Origin: Saprospiraceae bacterium UBA7687
GTDB taxonomy: Bacteria > Bacteroidota > Bacteroidia > Chitinophagales > Saprospiraceae
DNA: 38,520 nt
Direction: 5' to 3'
Assembly: GCA_002482845.1 (NCBI GenBank)
Contig: DLGT01000131.1
Span: forward strand, 1-38,520
Part shown: in pieces, positions 25,562 through 32,979 of the stretch
Numbering within the stretch: the first letter of the stretch is position 1
Layout: each line of letters starts with the position of its first letter
Position numbers and translations under genes: made by a program
The notes under the pieces: generated by a model
Database searches by the model: none
Seen by the model: only the letters and a program-made list of their open reading frames with translations
Told to the model about the DNA's origin: nothing

Positions 25562-26338
25562 ATGATCCAATCTTTAAAATTTGTTATAGCTATTTTTACA
25601 TGTATCTTTTTCATGGCATGTGATTCAAAACCCAAAGTTATTGTCGCAGATGAAAACCCAACAACACAAGAAGCTGTAAATCCGAGTGTTCCAACAAGCG
25701 GAATGGAACCTAGTCAAAGCGCAAGTGGTACTGATGTTCATAAAGTTACCGTAAACGAGGTCCTTCAAGCAGAAAGATATACCTACATGAATGTCACAGA
25801 AGGAATCAAGTCATATTGGTTGGCTACAGCCAAAAGAGAAGCGAGCAAGGGTAAAACCTATCTTTATAAAGGTGGACTAATGAAAACCAATTTTGAAAGC
25901 CAAGATTTCAAAAGGACGTTTGATACCATTTATCTTGTATCTAATGTCATAGACGCTACTGAACATCCTGGTGGAGACTTGAGTGCAGGAAATGCAGTGG
26001 CCCCATCTACGCCAACTACTGGAAAAGCAAGTAACGTAGCTGTAAAAGATGCTGTGAAACTTTCCGATCTAATGGCCAATAAAGCTAAATACGCGGGTAA
26101 AACTATCACAGTTTCTGGTGAATGTGTCAAAGTAAATAATGGTATCATGGGAAAAAACTGGGTGCACATTCAGGATGGATCCAAAGAAAAGGGTAAAGCA
26201 CTCGACTTAACCATAACTACAAATTTGAATATACCCGTGGGAAGTAATGTTGCATTGACAGGTAAAATAGTATTAGATAAGGATTTTGGTGCAGGATACC
26301 GTTATGATATCATCATGGAAGATGCAGTTGGTATGTAG
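25562..26338 (+). CDS. Lipoprotein with OB-fold-like domain
   Basis: This 258-residue protein starts 5 bp after the barrel gene. A lipoprotein signal ends FFMAC (C20), followed by a Thr/Ser/Pro-rich linker (about 28-58). The C-terminal domain (about 155-258) contains GKTITVSGECVKV, NWVHIQDGS and VALTGKIVLDKDFGAG, a pattern I associate with small OB-like domains of secreted proteins. The middle part (about 60-130; VHKVTVNEVLQAERYTYMNV) looks like a diverged second copy. OB-like domains bind many ligands, so substrate is unknown. Its position suggests an accessory or assembly subunit of the outer-membrane cytochrome complex. Confidence 0.55.
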   Translation: MIQSLKFVIAIFTCIFFMACDSKPKVIVADENPTTQEAVNPSVPTSGMEPSQSASGTDVHKVTVNEVLQAERYTYMNVTEGIKSYWLATAKREASKGKTYLYKGGLMKTNFESQDFKRTFDTIYLVSNVIDATEHPGGDLSAGNAVAPSTPTTGKASNVAVKDAVKLSDLMANKAKYAGKTITVSGECVKVNNGIMGKNWVHIQDGSKEKGKALDLTITTNLNIPVGSNVALTGKIVLDKDFGAGYRYDIIMEDAVGM

Positions 26339-26370
26339 TTCATTTAAATGTTATTTTTAAAACAGTCATT

Positions 26371-27387
26371 TTGAACAATCAAAAAATATTTTGGGTATTA
26401 AGTTTTATTTGGCTTAGTGTAAGTAATTCTTATGGCCAATCGCCACATGGTGAAAGTTTAATGATTGATTGTTCTAAGTGCCACAATTCTGAAAATTGGG
26501 ATTATCAATCTCAAAATAATTTCAACCACGATAGTACTTCATTTCCCTTAATAGGTCAGCACAATGATTTGGATTGCCGGTCGTGCCATACGTCTCTTGA
26601 ATTCAAAAAGGTAGGTACAGACTGTATATCTTGCCACACAGACTTTCATCAGCAAACGGTAGGTACTGACTGTGCAAGATGCCATACCGCTGTGTCATGG
26701 ATTGTAGAAAATATGACCCAACTACATGAACAAACTGGTTTTCCGCTCATTGGTGCACATACGACTATCAATTGCAATGATTGTCATACTAGTGAAACAA
26801 ATCTAAGGTTCAGTCCAATAAACCCAACATGTATTACTTGTCATCAAGCAGATTACGCTAGTGCAAAGGTTCCTGATCATATTGGGCAAGGGTTTCCCAC
26901 AGATTGTACACAGTGCCATAGACAGACAGAGACGGAATGGTCAGCTGGTGGTATTGTACATAGTTTTTTCCCACTTGAGCAAGGTCATCAAATCAATGAT
27001 TGTACCATCTGTCATAAAAATCCAATCTATAGCGATATCAATCAAGCATGTATTGCTTGCCATAATACAGATTTTGTAAATGCAAAAGATCCAGATCATA
27101 GACAATTTCCCACAGAATGTAATCTTTGCCATAGCTTAGCCATCGGGTGGAGGCCTGCATCATTTGCAAATCATGACGATAAATTTCCCATTTATTCAGG
27201 TAATCATAAAGGTGAATGGGATCAATGTACGGATTGCCATACGACATCGGGAAGTTTTGCAAGCTTTAGTTGTATAGATTGTCATGAACACAACAATGCA
27301 AATGAAATGGCAAAGGAACATGATGATGTCAGTGGATTCCAATATGTAAGCACTGCTTGTTTTGGGTGCCATCCAAATGGAGATTAA
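26371..27387 (+). CDS. 13-heme c-type cytochrome, short paralog of the giant cytochrome
   Basis: Translation from the TTG at 26371 gives 338 residues with a signal peptide (MNNQKIFWVLSFIWLS... ending SYGQ); no ATG lies before the first heme motif, so a TTG start is accepted. I count 13 CXXCH motifs. It aligns along its whole length with the first 13 hemes of the giant cytochrome: shared blocks include FPLIGQHNDLDCRSCHTSLE, TVGTDCARCHT, HSFFPLEQGH and FPIYSG. Its last three hemes resemble both the end of the giant's N-terminal block and the giant's own C terminus (SCIDCHEH). It probably transfers electrons to or from the giant protein in the same complex. It follows the lipoprotein gene by 32 bp. 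Confidence 0.88.
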   Translation: MNNQKIFWVLSFIWLSVSNSYGQSPHGESLMIDCSKCHNSENWDYQSQNNFNHDSTSFPLIGQHNDLDCRSCHTSLEFKKVGTDCISCHTDFHQQTVGTDCARCHTAVSWIVENMTQLHEQTGFPLIGAHTTINCNDCHTSETNLRFSPINPTCITCHQADYASAKVPDHIGQGFPTDCTQCHRQTETEWSAGGIVHSFFPLEQGHQINDCTICHKNPIYSDINQACIACHNTDFVNAKDPDHRQFPTECNLCHSLAIGWRPASFANHDDKFPIYSGNHKGEWDQCTDCHTTSGSFASFSCIDCHEHNNANEMAKEHDDVSGFQYVSTACFGCHPNGD

Positions 27388-27405
27388 ATATTTTAATGTA
27401 ATCTC
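27380..27405. terminator. Possible bidirectional terminator between convergent genes
   Basis: GAGATTA (27380-27386) and TAATCTC (27399-27405) form a 7-bp stem around an AT-rich loop, overlapping the stop codon of the 13-heme gene and ending just before the stop of the convergent ResB-CcsA gene. The stem is short and has no long T-run, so termination efficiency is uncertain. Confidence 0.4.
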
Positions 27406-27408
27406 ACC

Positions 27409-30400
27409 CTATCCCTTTTCCGCATACATTTGTCTATACCTTATAAATGCTGCTATGGACAACAAAGCTAAAACAATCGCCGTATAATAAACAGAAGGTG
27501 GAATCGGTACTGGATCTCCAGCGGCATAAGAATGCAAACCTGACAGATAATAATTAACACCAAAATAGGTCATAATTACCGTAGCAAATCCGAATAATGA
27601 TGCAAAGTTAAAAGCATACACGCTTCGTAAGCCAGGTATAAATCTCATGTGCAAAATAAAGGCATATACCAAGATCGTCACCAATGCCCAAGTTTCTTTA
27701 GCGTCCCATCCCCAATATCTTCCCCATGATTCATTAGCCCATACGCCGCCCAAGTAAGTGCCTACACTCACCATAAATAATCCACCCAATAAAGTGATTT
27801 CACTGATGATGGTCAATTCTTTGATAGATCTATGGATAGTAACCTTGTTCTTATCATTGGTCAGTATCATCAGAACTAAATTCAACATACCAATTACGGC
27901 ACCCAACATCAAGAAACCATAACTGCCAGCTTCTAGGGATACATGGATGGTCAACCAATAAGATTTTAACACTGGCACAAGAGGTGTGATTTCTGGATCA
28001 AGCCAACTCATGCCTGCTACTAGTAAGATTGTCGCTGACAATACAGTTGTAGCTGCCATCCCGCCCAATGACTTTCTAGAAAAAAACAATCCGGCCAACA
28101 TCGTGGTCCATGAAATGTATATCATCGATTCGTATCCATTGCTCCATGGCGCTCTACCAGATACGTACCATCTAAGGCCAAGACCAATGGTGTGGAAAAC
28201 AAAAAATAAACAAAGGACATAAAACGCATATTGTGTATACCGTTTGACATTCATTTTTTGACTGAATACGGAGTAAAAGAAGAATCCTAACAATACCAAA
28301 CAACCTAAGCCATACACATTTCGGAGTCTTCCGAATACATCCAATTTATTGAGCAAAAGTTCTGCTTTGATTTTAGATGCAGAAGGTATGATATGACTTC
28401 CTTTTTGGTTTTGGTCGTCAGCTATTTTTTGGAGTAGGGTATTAGATTGTGTGTAATCACCTGAGGTGCCGCTTTGCTCCAGTGAAAGTAAGTAGGATGA
28501 AAAAGCTTCAAATTGTGCCACCATATTCATGTCTGGCATTTTATTGTCTCTTACATCTGCAGGTGAAATCCAAGTATTAGCGGGGTCTCCTGGCACAGGA
28601 AAAATCCGGAGCAGTCTACCTGAGAATATCATACTTGCGATGTTTACTTTTTCATCAAGTTTGATGATTGCCTTCTCAAATGTACCTTGATCTATGGGAT
28701 TGACAGATTGTGCTTCTCTGACCTGCTCTCTCAATAAATATTGGCCATCTGCTCCGAAAAACTGTCTGTAACTCACCATTTTATCTGTGGTTCCAAATAT
28801 TTGCTGAATCTGTGGATGCGTTCCTATATTTATCATCGCTACGTTTTCCCATTTTTCGGGAGCCTTTAGCATGGATAAAAATATCTGATCTGATGACATG
28901 CCGAAGAGACTTTCTTTTTTGGCTATTTTCCGTAAGGTTTCACTGGTTAATGTATTGACAGGTTTGAATCTGCCTCTATGGTCCTGAACTAATATCTCTC
29001 CGAATGATACTGCGTGTTCATTGCTGATATCTGCAACAGGGACAATATTTTGTCCATTCGATTCTGTAACAAATGACAATATCGCTATCATCAAAATCAG
29101 AACAGAAGATGCTGCTTTATGTTGGTGTTCTTCTAGTTTTTTTACCAATGCAGTAAACCTACTATTTTTGCTAAAAAATGTCATCATCATACCTATCGTT
29201 AATAAGATGTAACCGATATAAGAAACCCAAGTGCCCCAAAAGTCAAAATTGACACTTAGGTACGTGCCTTTTTCATCTTGGTCAAATGAAGATTGGAAAA
29301 AACGATATCCACCGTAATCTAAGATGTTATTCATGTAAATTCTGAAAGGCCTATTTACACCTTCTGCTGCGTCCACAAGTGTGACTTCACTAGCATAAGA
29401 AGATGGATTGTCCGTACCTGGATATCGCTCCATGATGAAGTCTCTGAGTTGGAGTGAAAATGGTACTTGAATCTGTTTTGAACCATAACTCACAGCCATT
29501 TGCACATCTCCGAAGTCTAAAACTTTTGGTTGCCCTTCGTCACCTTTTCTACCGCTTACCATCACCTCTTTTGTATCCCCATTTTTTGATATCTGCATGA
29601 CTAGACCTGCAACACTTTCGTTTTTCATTTTCCGATCACCAGATACCAAACTAACCGAAGCTGACGATCTGAAATCTCCAATGACAAATCCAGCATTATT
29701 CCAGATGTACATAGATCTAAGTCGTAATGGTTGGTAGCTACCTGGAGGAATGGTATCCGTTGTTTGGGTAGCCATGACCGTTTGTACCACAGGAACATCA
29801 GTCTGAAACAAAAGGGAATCATTTTGCACGATGACATTAAATGCATTCGGTAAGATGTCATCAGTGAAGTTAAAATTTACACCATTGATACTTACTTTAT
29901 CTCCTTGATTTACAAAGTATTCTTCTCTGCCACCTTGACCGGCTACTACTACTTTCATGACTGGTTTGCCACCTGCAGTAGGATCTATTTTTTCTGTAGG
30001 GTTAGGGATAAACTCTTTAAGTTTTATATCAAACTGATTATTTCCAATCTGGTAAACTTCCGAAAACTCATTGTTTCCTAAAGATGAAAAATATACTGGT
30101 TCGTCAAAAGAATACGATTTGCCTCCATACATTACTTTGAACTTTAAAAAGCTTTCTGTCGATAGAAAACTATTGGCAGCACTGCCTTCTCTGATGTGCA
30201 TCATACCTTCATACCCGAAATAACGAGTAATACCTGCACCAATAATGATGATAATAATGGCGCTGTGAAACATCAAAGAAGCCCATTTTTTCTGTTGGAT
30301 AAATCTAAATCTGAAGATATTGGCAATGATTGTACCACCAAATAAAACCAAAAGAAGTTCAAACCACCTGGCCCTGAAAATGGTATGTTGGGCTGAACTA

Positions 30401-30522
30401 GTGCCAAAATCGTTTTCTACAAATGTAGCAACGCCAATGGCAATGGCAAATAAAAGGATGTATAATCCTGCAGCACGAGTAGAAAAAAGCTTATCGTATA
30501 TTAATGTAAGGAAGGAATTCAT
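27409..30522 (-). CDS. ccsA: Fused ResB-CcsA cytochrome c assembly protein (system II)
   Basis: This 1037-residue membrane protein combines a ResB-like N-terminal part (about 1-470: several membrane helices around a large periplasmic domain) with a CcsA/ResC-like C-terminal part (about 735-1030, several helices). The tryptophan-rich heme-handling motif WGRYWGWDAKE runs from W933. His residues next to membrane helices (HTIGLGLRW, HVSLEAGS, HMRFIPG) are the expected heme ligands. The protein exports heme and attaches it to CXXCH apocytochromes outside the inner membrane. Fused forms of this size are usual in Bacteroidota. It converges on the 13-heme gene and shares the operator design of both multiheme operons, so it probably serves the 109 heme sites encoded here. 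Confidence 0.93.
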   Translation of the reverse strand: MNSFLTLIYDKLFSTRAAGLYILLFAIAIGVATFVENDFGTSSAQHTIFRARWFELLLVLFGGTIIANIFRFRFIQQKKWASLMFHSAIIIIIIGAGITRYFGYEGMMHIREGSAANSFLSTESFLKFKVMYGGKSYSFDEPVYFSSLGNNEFSEVYQIGNNQFDIKLKEFIPNPTEKIDPTAGGKPVMKVVVAGQGGREEYFVNQGDKVSINGVNFNFTDDILPNAFNVIVQNDSLLFQTDVPVVQTVMATQTTDTIPPGSYQPLRLRSMYIWNNAGFVIGDFRSSASVSLVSGDRKMKNESVAGLVMQISKNGDTKEVMVSGRKGDEGQPKVLDFGDVQMAVSYGSKQIQVPFSLQLRDFIMERYPGTDNPSSYASEVTLVDAAEGVNRPFRIYMNNILDYGGYRFFQSSFDQDEKGTYLSVNFDFWGTWVSYIGYILLTIGMMMTFFSKNSRFTALVKKLEEHQHKAASSVLILMIAILSFVTESNGQNIVPVADISNEHAVSFGEILVQDHRGRFKPVNTLTSETLRKIAKKESLFGMSSDQIFLSMLKAPEKWENVAMINIGTHPQIQQIFGTTDKMVSYRQFFGADGQYLLREQVREAQSVNPIDQGTFEKAIIKLDEKVNIASMIFSGRLLRIFPVPGDPANTWISPADVRDNKMPDMNMVAQFEAFSSYLLSLEQSGTSGDYTQSNTLLQKIADDQNQKGSHIIPSASKIKAELLLNKLDVFGRLRNVYGLGCLVLLGFFFYSVFSQKMNVKRYTQYAFYVLCLFFVFHTIGLGLRWYVSGRAPWSNGYESMIYISWTTMLAGLFFSRKSLGGMAATTVLSATILLVAGMSWLDPEITPLVPVLKSYWLTIHVSLEAGSYGFLMLGAVIGMLNLVLMILTNDKNKVTIHRSIKELTIISEITLLGGLFMVSVGTYLGGVWANESWGRYWGWDAKETWALVTILVYAFILHMRFIPGLRSVYAFNFASLFGFATVIMTYFGVNYYLSGLHSYAAGDPVPIPPSVYYTAIVLALLSIAAFIRYRQMYAEKG

Positions 30523-30543
30523 ATTTTAAAACTAGATTATCTG

Positions 30544-30617
30544 CAAAAATAGCTAAAAATCTTGACCATCATTCAAAACCTGCCTGAAACCGTAAATTAT
30601 GTGGTTGAATACGGAAT
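30544..30617 (-). promoter_or_regulatory. Promoter and direct-repeat operator of the ResB-CcsA gene
   Basis: On the minus strand an exact -7 element TATTTTTG spans 30551-30544, 22 bp before the ATG at 30522. Upstream are two half-sites, CCTGAAACCG (30583-30592) and GTTGAATACGG (30604-30614), with GAA cores at 30586 and 30607, exactly 21 bp apart. The proximal core is 35 bp from the -7 element, as at the promoters of 256 and 31601. Confidence 0.6.
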
Positions 30618-30734
30618 GGAATGGTCGTTTTAAGTTTATTGAAAAAGTGCAATCATTTAATTAAATCTAAACTACAGTTTGTTTTGTGTAAGAAAAGTAC
30701 TTCTTTTTTGCAATCATTATAAATTACACATTGT

Positions 30735-30775
30735 GAAAAAAGAAAAAGCAGAGACGCCCTTTTGACATCTCTGCT
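30735..30775 (-). terminator. Rho-independent terminator of the duplicated-domain lipoprotein gene
   Basis: AGCAGAGA (30747-30754) and TCTCTGCT (30768-30775) form an 8-bp stem with a 13-nt loop. Read on the minus strand the stem is followed by a T-rich run (30746-30735), about 25 bp after the stop of the 30801-31601 gene. Confidence 0.8.
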
Positions 30776-30800
30776 GGTAATTGAACCTAAAATAGCATAA

Positions 30801-31601
30801 TTATTTTTTAAAATCTAGATATGAAACTCCACCATTACCACCACTTACATTTTTAAGTAAGATGCTTGTAGCATTTTGGCTGATGATTTCCCAATCTTCA
30901 TTGATTTCATTTAGTTTATTGACTACTGGAAACGTGATATCTAGCTTTTGTTTGCCACTATCTGTGTATATTTTCCAAGTACCATTGGTGATAGAAGTTC
31001 CTTTAGTAGCAGTGATGACGCCACCTGTTTTGAAATCAAATGAAACACCTGTGTAGTAACTCGTTCTATCTTTATCTTTATCAAGGTATCTAGTAACTTT
31101 CCATTGACCAATGATGGTTCCGCTATTTGTATTCGTGGTTCCTGTACCGCCTACTATGGTTACTTGGTTGCGGCCTAATTCGAGAATGTCGGTGCCACCA
31201 TTACCTCCACTAATATGTTTTAATTTGATATTATCATTGTCGCTAAGTACTATTTCCCAATCTTCGCTCAACTCGTCAAAATTGCTTGTAGCTGGGAATG
31301 ACAATATAAGTTTTTTCTTCCCGCTATCTGTGATTTTAGACCAAGTACCACTGATTTCGGTATTGCCTGAAGTAGCCGTAATGACTCCGCTAGCTTGAAA
31401 TTTTATTTGGTATTGGTTAAAATGTTGTGTTTGAATATTGCCATCTTCAGAGAATAGATTGACATACCAAATTCCTGAATCTGCAAATCCCCTTGCTTCG
31501 GTTGATTCGCTACTATTATCATCAATAAGGCTATCATCTTTTGAACAAGATGCAGCAAAAACAAGGCATAGGACTGTAAGTCCATAAAGAAAACTTCTCA
31601 T
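30801..31601 (-). CDS. Lipoprotein with duplicated lipocalin-like domain
   Basis: This 266-residue protein has a lipoprotein signal ending FAASC (C19) and a Ser/Asp-rich linker. Two homologous domains of about 95 residues follow (about 40-145 and 165-266). Each has a G.W.. opening, a segment GVITAT followed by G..I.GTW, TDSGK.KL and NE..EDWEI, and a closing SGGNGG. The pattern resembles Bacteroidota lipocalin-like domains, which form small beta-barrels. Ligand is unknown. The promoter carries four copies of the operator shared with the cytochrome genes, so the protein is probably produced with them. The first domain has diverged more at its start. Confidence 0.65.
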   Translation of the reverse strand: MRSFLYGLTVLCLVFAASCSKDDSLIDDNSSESTEARGFADSGIWYVNLFSEDGNIQTQHFNQYQIKFQASGVITATSGNTEISGTWSKITDSGKKKLILSFPATSNFDELSEDWEIVLSDNDNIKLKHISGGNGGTDILELGRNQVTIVGGTGTTNTNSGTIIGQWKVTRYLDKDKDRTSYYTGVSFDFKTGGVITATKGTSITNGTWKIYTDSGKQKLDITFPVVNKLNEINEDWEIISQNATSILLKNVSGGNGGVSYLDFKK

Positions 31602-31664
31602 GGTAATAAGATTTTAAGATGAATAAATTTAAAATTTGTTTGTTAGTCGGCCACTGATTTTATT

Positions 31665-31680
31665 CACTTTTTAAAAAGTG
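31665..31680. promoter_or_regulatory. 16-bp perfect palindrome in the leader of the lipoprotein gene
   Basis: CACTTTTTAAAAAGTG is a perfect palindrome within the predicted 5' leader, between the -7 element (31731-31738) and the ATG at 31601. It may bind a dimeric regulator; with no loop it is a poor RNA hairpin. Chance is possible in such AT-rich DNA. Confidence 0.3.
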
Positions 31681-31730
31681 TTTGTTCAATGGACTGCTTT
31701 AAAAGTTTGTTTTGTGTTATAACGACAGCA

Positions 31731-31846
31731 CAAAGTTATGTCATAACGATCATATAAAAAATCTAAACGATCCGAATGGGAATATCCGATATCTGAAATG
31801 GTCATACCTATATCCGAAACGGTCAATGAGGGTACTGAATAGGGTG
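31731..31846 (-). promoter_or_regulatory. Four-copy direct-repeat operator and promoter of the lipoprotein gene
   Basis: Four half-sites begin at 31771 (TCCGAATGGG), 31792 (TCTGAAATGG), 31813 (TCCGAAACGG) and 31834 (ACTGAATAGG). Their GAA cores at 31774, 31795, 31816 and 31837 are spaced by exactly 21 bp each. On the minus strand an exact -7 element TAACTTTG spans 31738-31731, 36 bp from the proximal core. Transcription toward the 31601 start codon gives a leader of about 120 nt. The motif matches the operators of the cytochrome operons and of the ResB-CcsA gene. Confidence 0.7.
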
Positions 31847-32026
31847 AATGATATCATTGAAGGGAATTAAGAATTAAGCCAATTGTCATATTGATCGTTA
31901 AAAAAGATTGGAATAAGGGTTTTAAAGCACAATTCATAAATGACAATCCAAGTGTTTAAAGAGCCCAAAATAATCATCCTTTGTATTTGTCAAAAAAATA
32001 GGTGGTCTTTTGATCCTTTTGTTTCA

Positions 32027-32034
32027 TATCTTTG
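32027..32034 (+). promoter_or_regulatory. -7 promoter element of the secreted hypothetical gene
   Basis: TATCTTTG matches TAnnTTTG exactly, 45 bp before the ATG at 32079. The 180 bp between here and the divergent four-copy operator contain nothing else that I recognise. Confidence 0.45.
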
Positions 32035-32078
32035 TCGGTGAGTTATATAAATTGATCATGTTCCTTCATATAATACAA

Positions 32079-32732
32079 ATGAAAACCCATTTTAAACTTA
32101 TCATTTTATGCCTACTTTTTACTGTTTGTCTAGGCACTTTTTCTGTAAGTGGTCAAGCTGATATACAAGTAACAGAAGTACATACCGATGACCTTCCTGC
32201 AGATATACAATATGAAGGTAGCATTTCAAATGCTTGGTCATGGACGGATGATTTGGGAGATCATTTGCTAATAACTACAGAAACAGGTATTCACCTAAGC
32301 CCTAAATTTGACCACGAAAATGAAGGTTTAGATGCAGAAATATTTGCTTACCATTTTATAATTACTGATGATAACAACACACAAACTTGGAAGATATATG
32401 ATTATATTCGAGATTGTCCAGTAGACATAGAAGCTACCTTTATTCCTAATACGACCAAGATTACAGATCTAAACGAAGATGGTGTGGCTGAAATATGGCT
32501 GATGTATAAGACCGCTTGCCGTGGAGATGTAAGCCCATCTGACATGAAATTAATTATGTATGAAGGGACAAATAAGTATGCCATGAGAGGACAAAATAAG
32601 GTTCAGTTATCTGATAATGAATATTATGGTGGGGACTACACCTTTGACAGGGCTTTTAAACAAAGCACAAAAGCGTTTAAGAACTATGCTAAAGCCATGT
32701 GGGAGAAAAATATTTTGCAGACTTGGGAATAA
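32079..32732 (+). CDS. Secreted hypothetical protein
   Basis: The preferred ATG at 32079 gives 217 residues with a clear signal peptide (MKTHFKLIILCLLF... ending FSVSGQ); an upstream frame to 32010 would place unlikely residues ahead of it. The mature protein is acidic and contains TKITDLNEDGVAEIWLMYKTACRGDVSPSDMK in part resembling a calcium-binding DxNxDGxxE loop (about residues 134-142), as in FG-GAP-like or dockerin-like loops. Two Cys pairs are possible (RDCP, TACR). I cannot assign a family. It is a monocistronic gene divergent from the lipoprotein gene at 31601. Confidence 0.6.
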   Translation: MKTHFKLIILCLLFTVCLGTFSVSGQADIQVTEVHTDDLPADIQYEGSISNAWSWTDDLGDHLLITTETGIHLSPKFDHENEGLDAEIFAYHFIITDDNNTQTWKIYDYIRDCPVDIEATFIPNTTKITDLNEDGVAEIWLMYKTACRGDVSPSDMKLIMYEGTNKYAMRGQNKVQLSDNEYYGGDYTFDRAFKQSTKAFKNYAKAMWEKNILQTWE

Positions 32733-32862
32733 ATAGTTACCTAAAAAGCCTTAGTGCTTCTCTGTGAAAACTAAGTGACCTAAGTGGTTATTAATATTTC
32801 AAAGTATTAAATTAATGGTCAAATATAAAGATCTAAGCATGCGCACACGCGTCTTCGTCGAG

Positions 32863-32870
32863 TATATTTG
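32863..32870 (+). promoter_or_regulatory. -7 promoter element of the serine hydrolase gene
   Basis: TATATTTG matches TAnnTTTG exactly. It implies a leader of about 100 nt before the ATG at 32980, which argues against the longer frame from 32908. Confidence 0.4.
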
Positions 32871-32979
32871 CTAGGGTAAATTTATTTACGTACTTTTAGG
32901 TTTTAGTTTGACAAATCATCCAACTTACAGATTTGAAATCTTGCTTGTTTCATTTATTCAATCAAAACCAATCGAAATC

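Noticed and set aside
32838..32860. Locally GC-rich patch GCATGCGCACACGCGTC as a possible foreign insertion or attachment site
   Set aside because: It is too short, has no matching copy elsewhere in the window and no flanking repeats.
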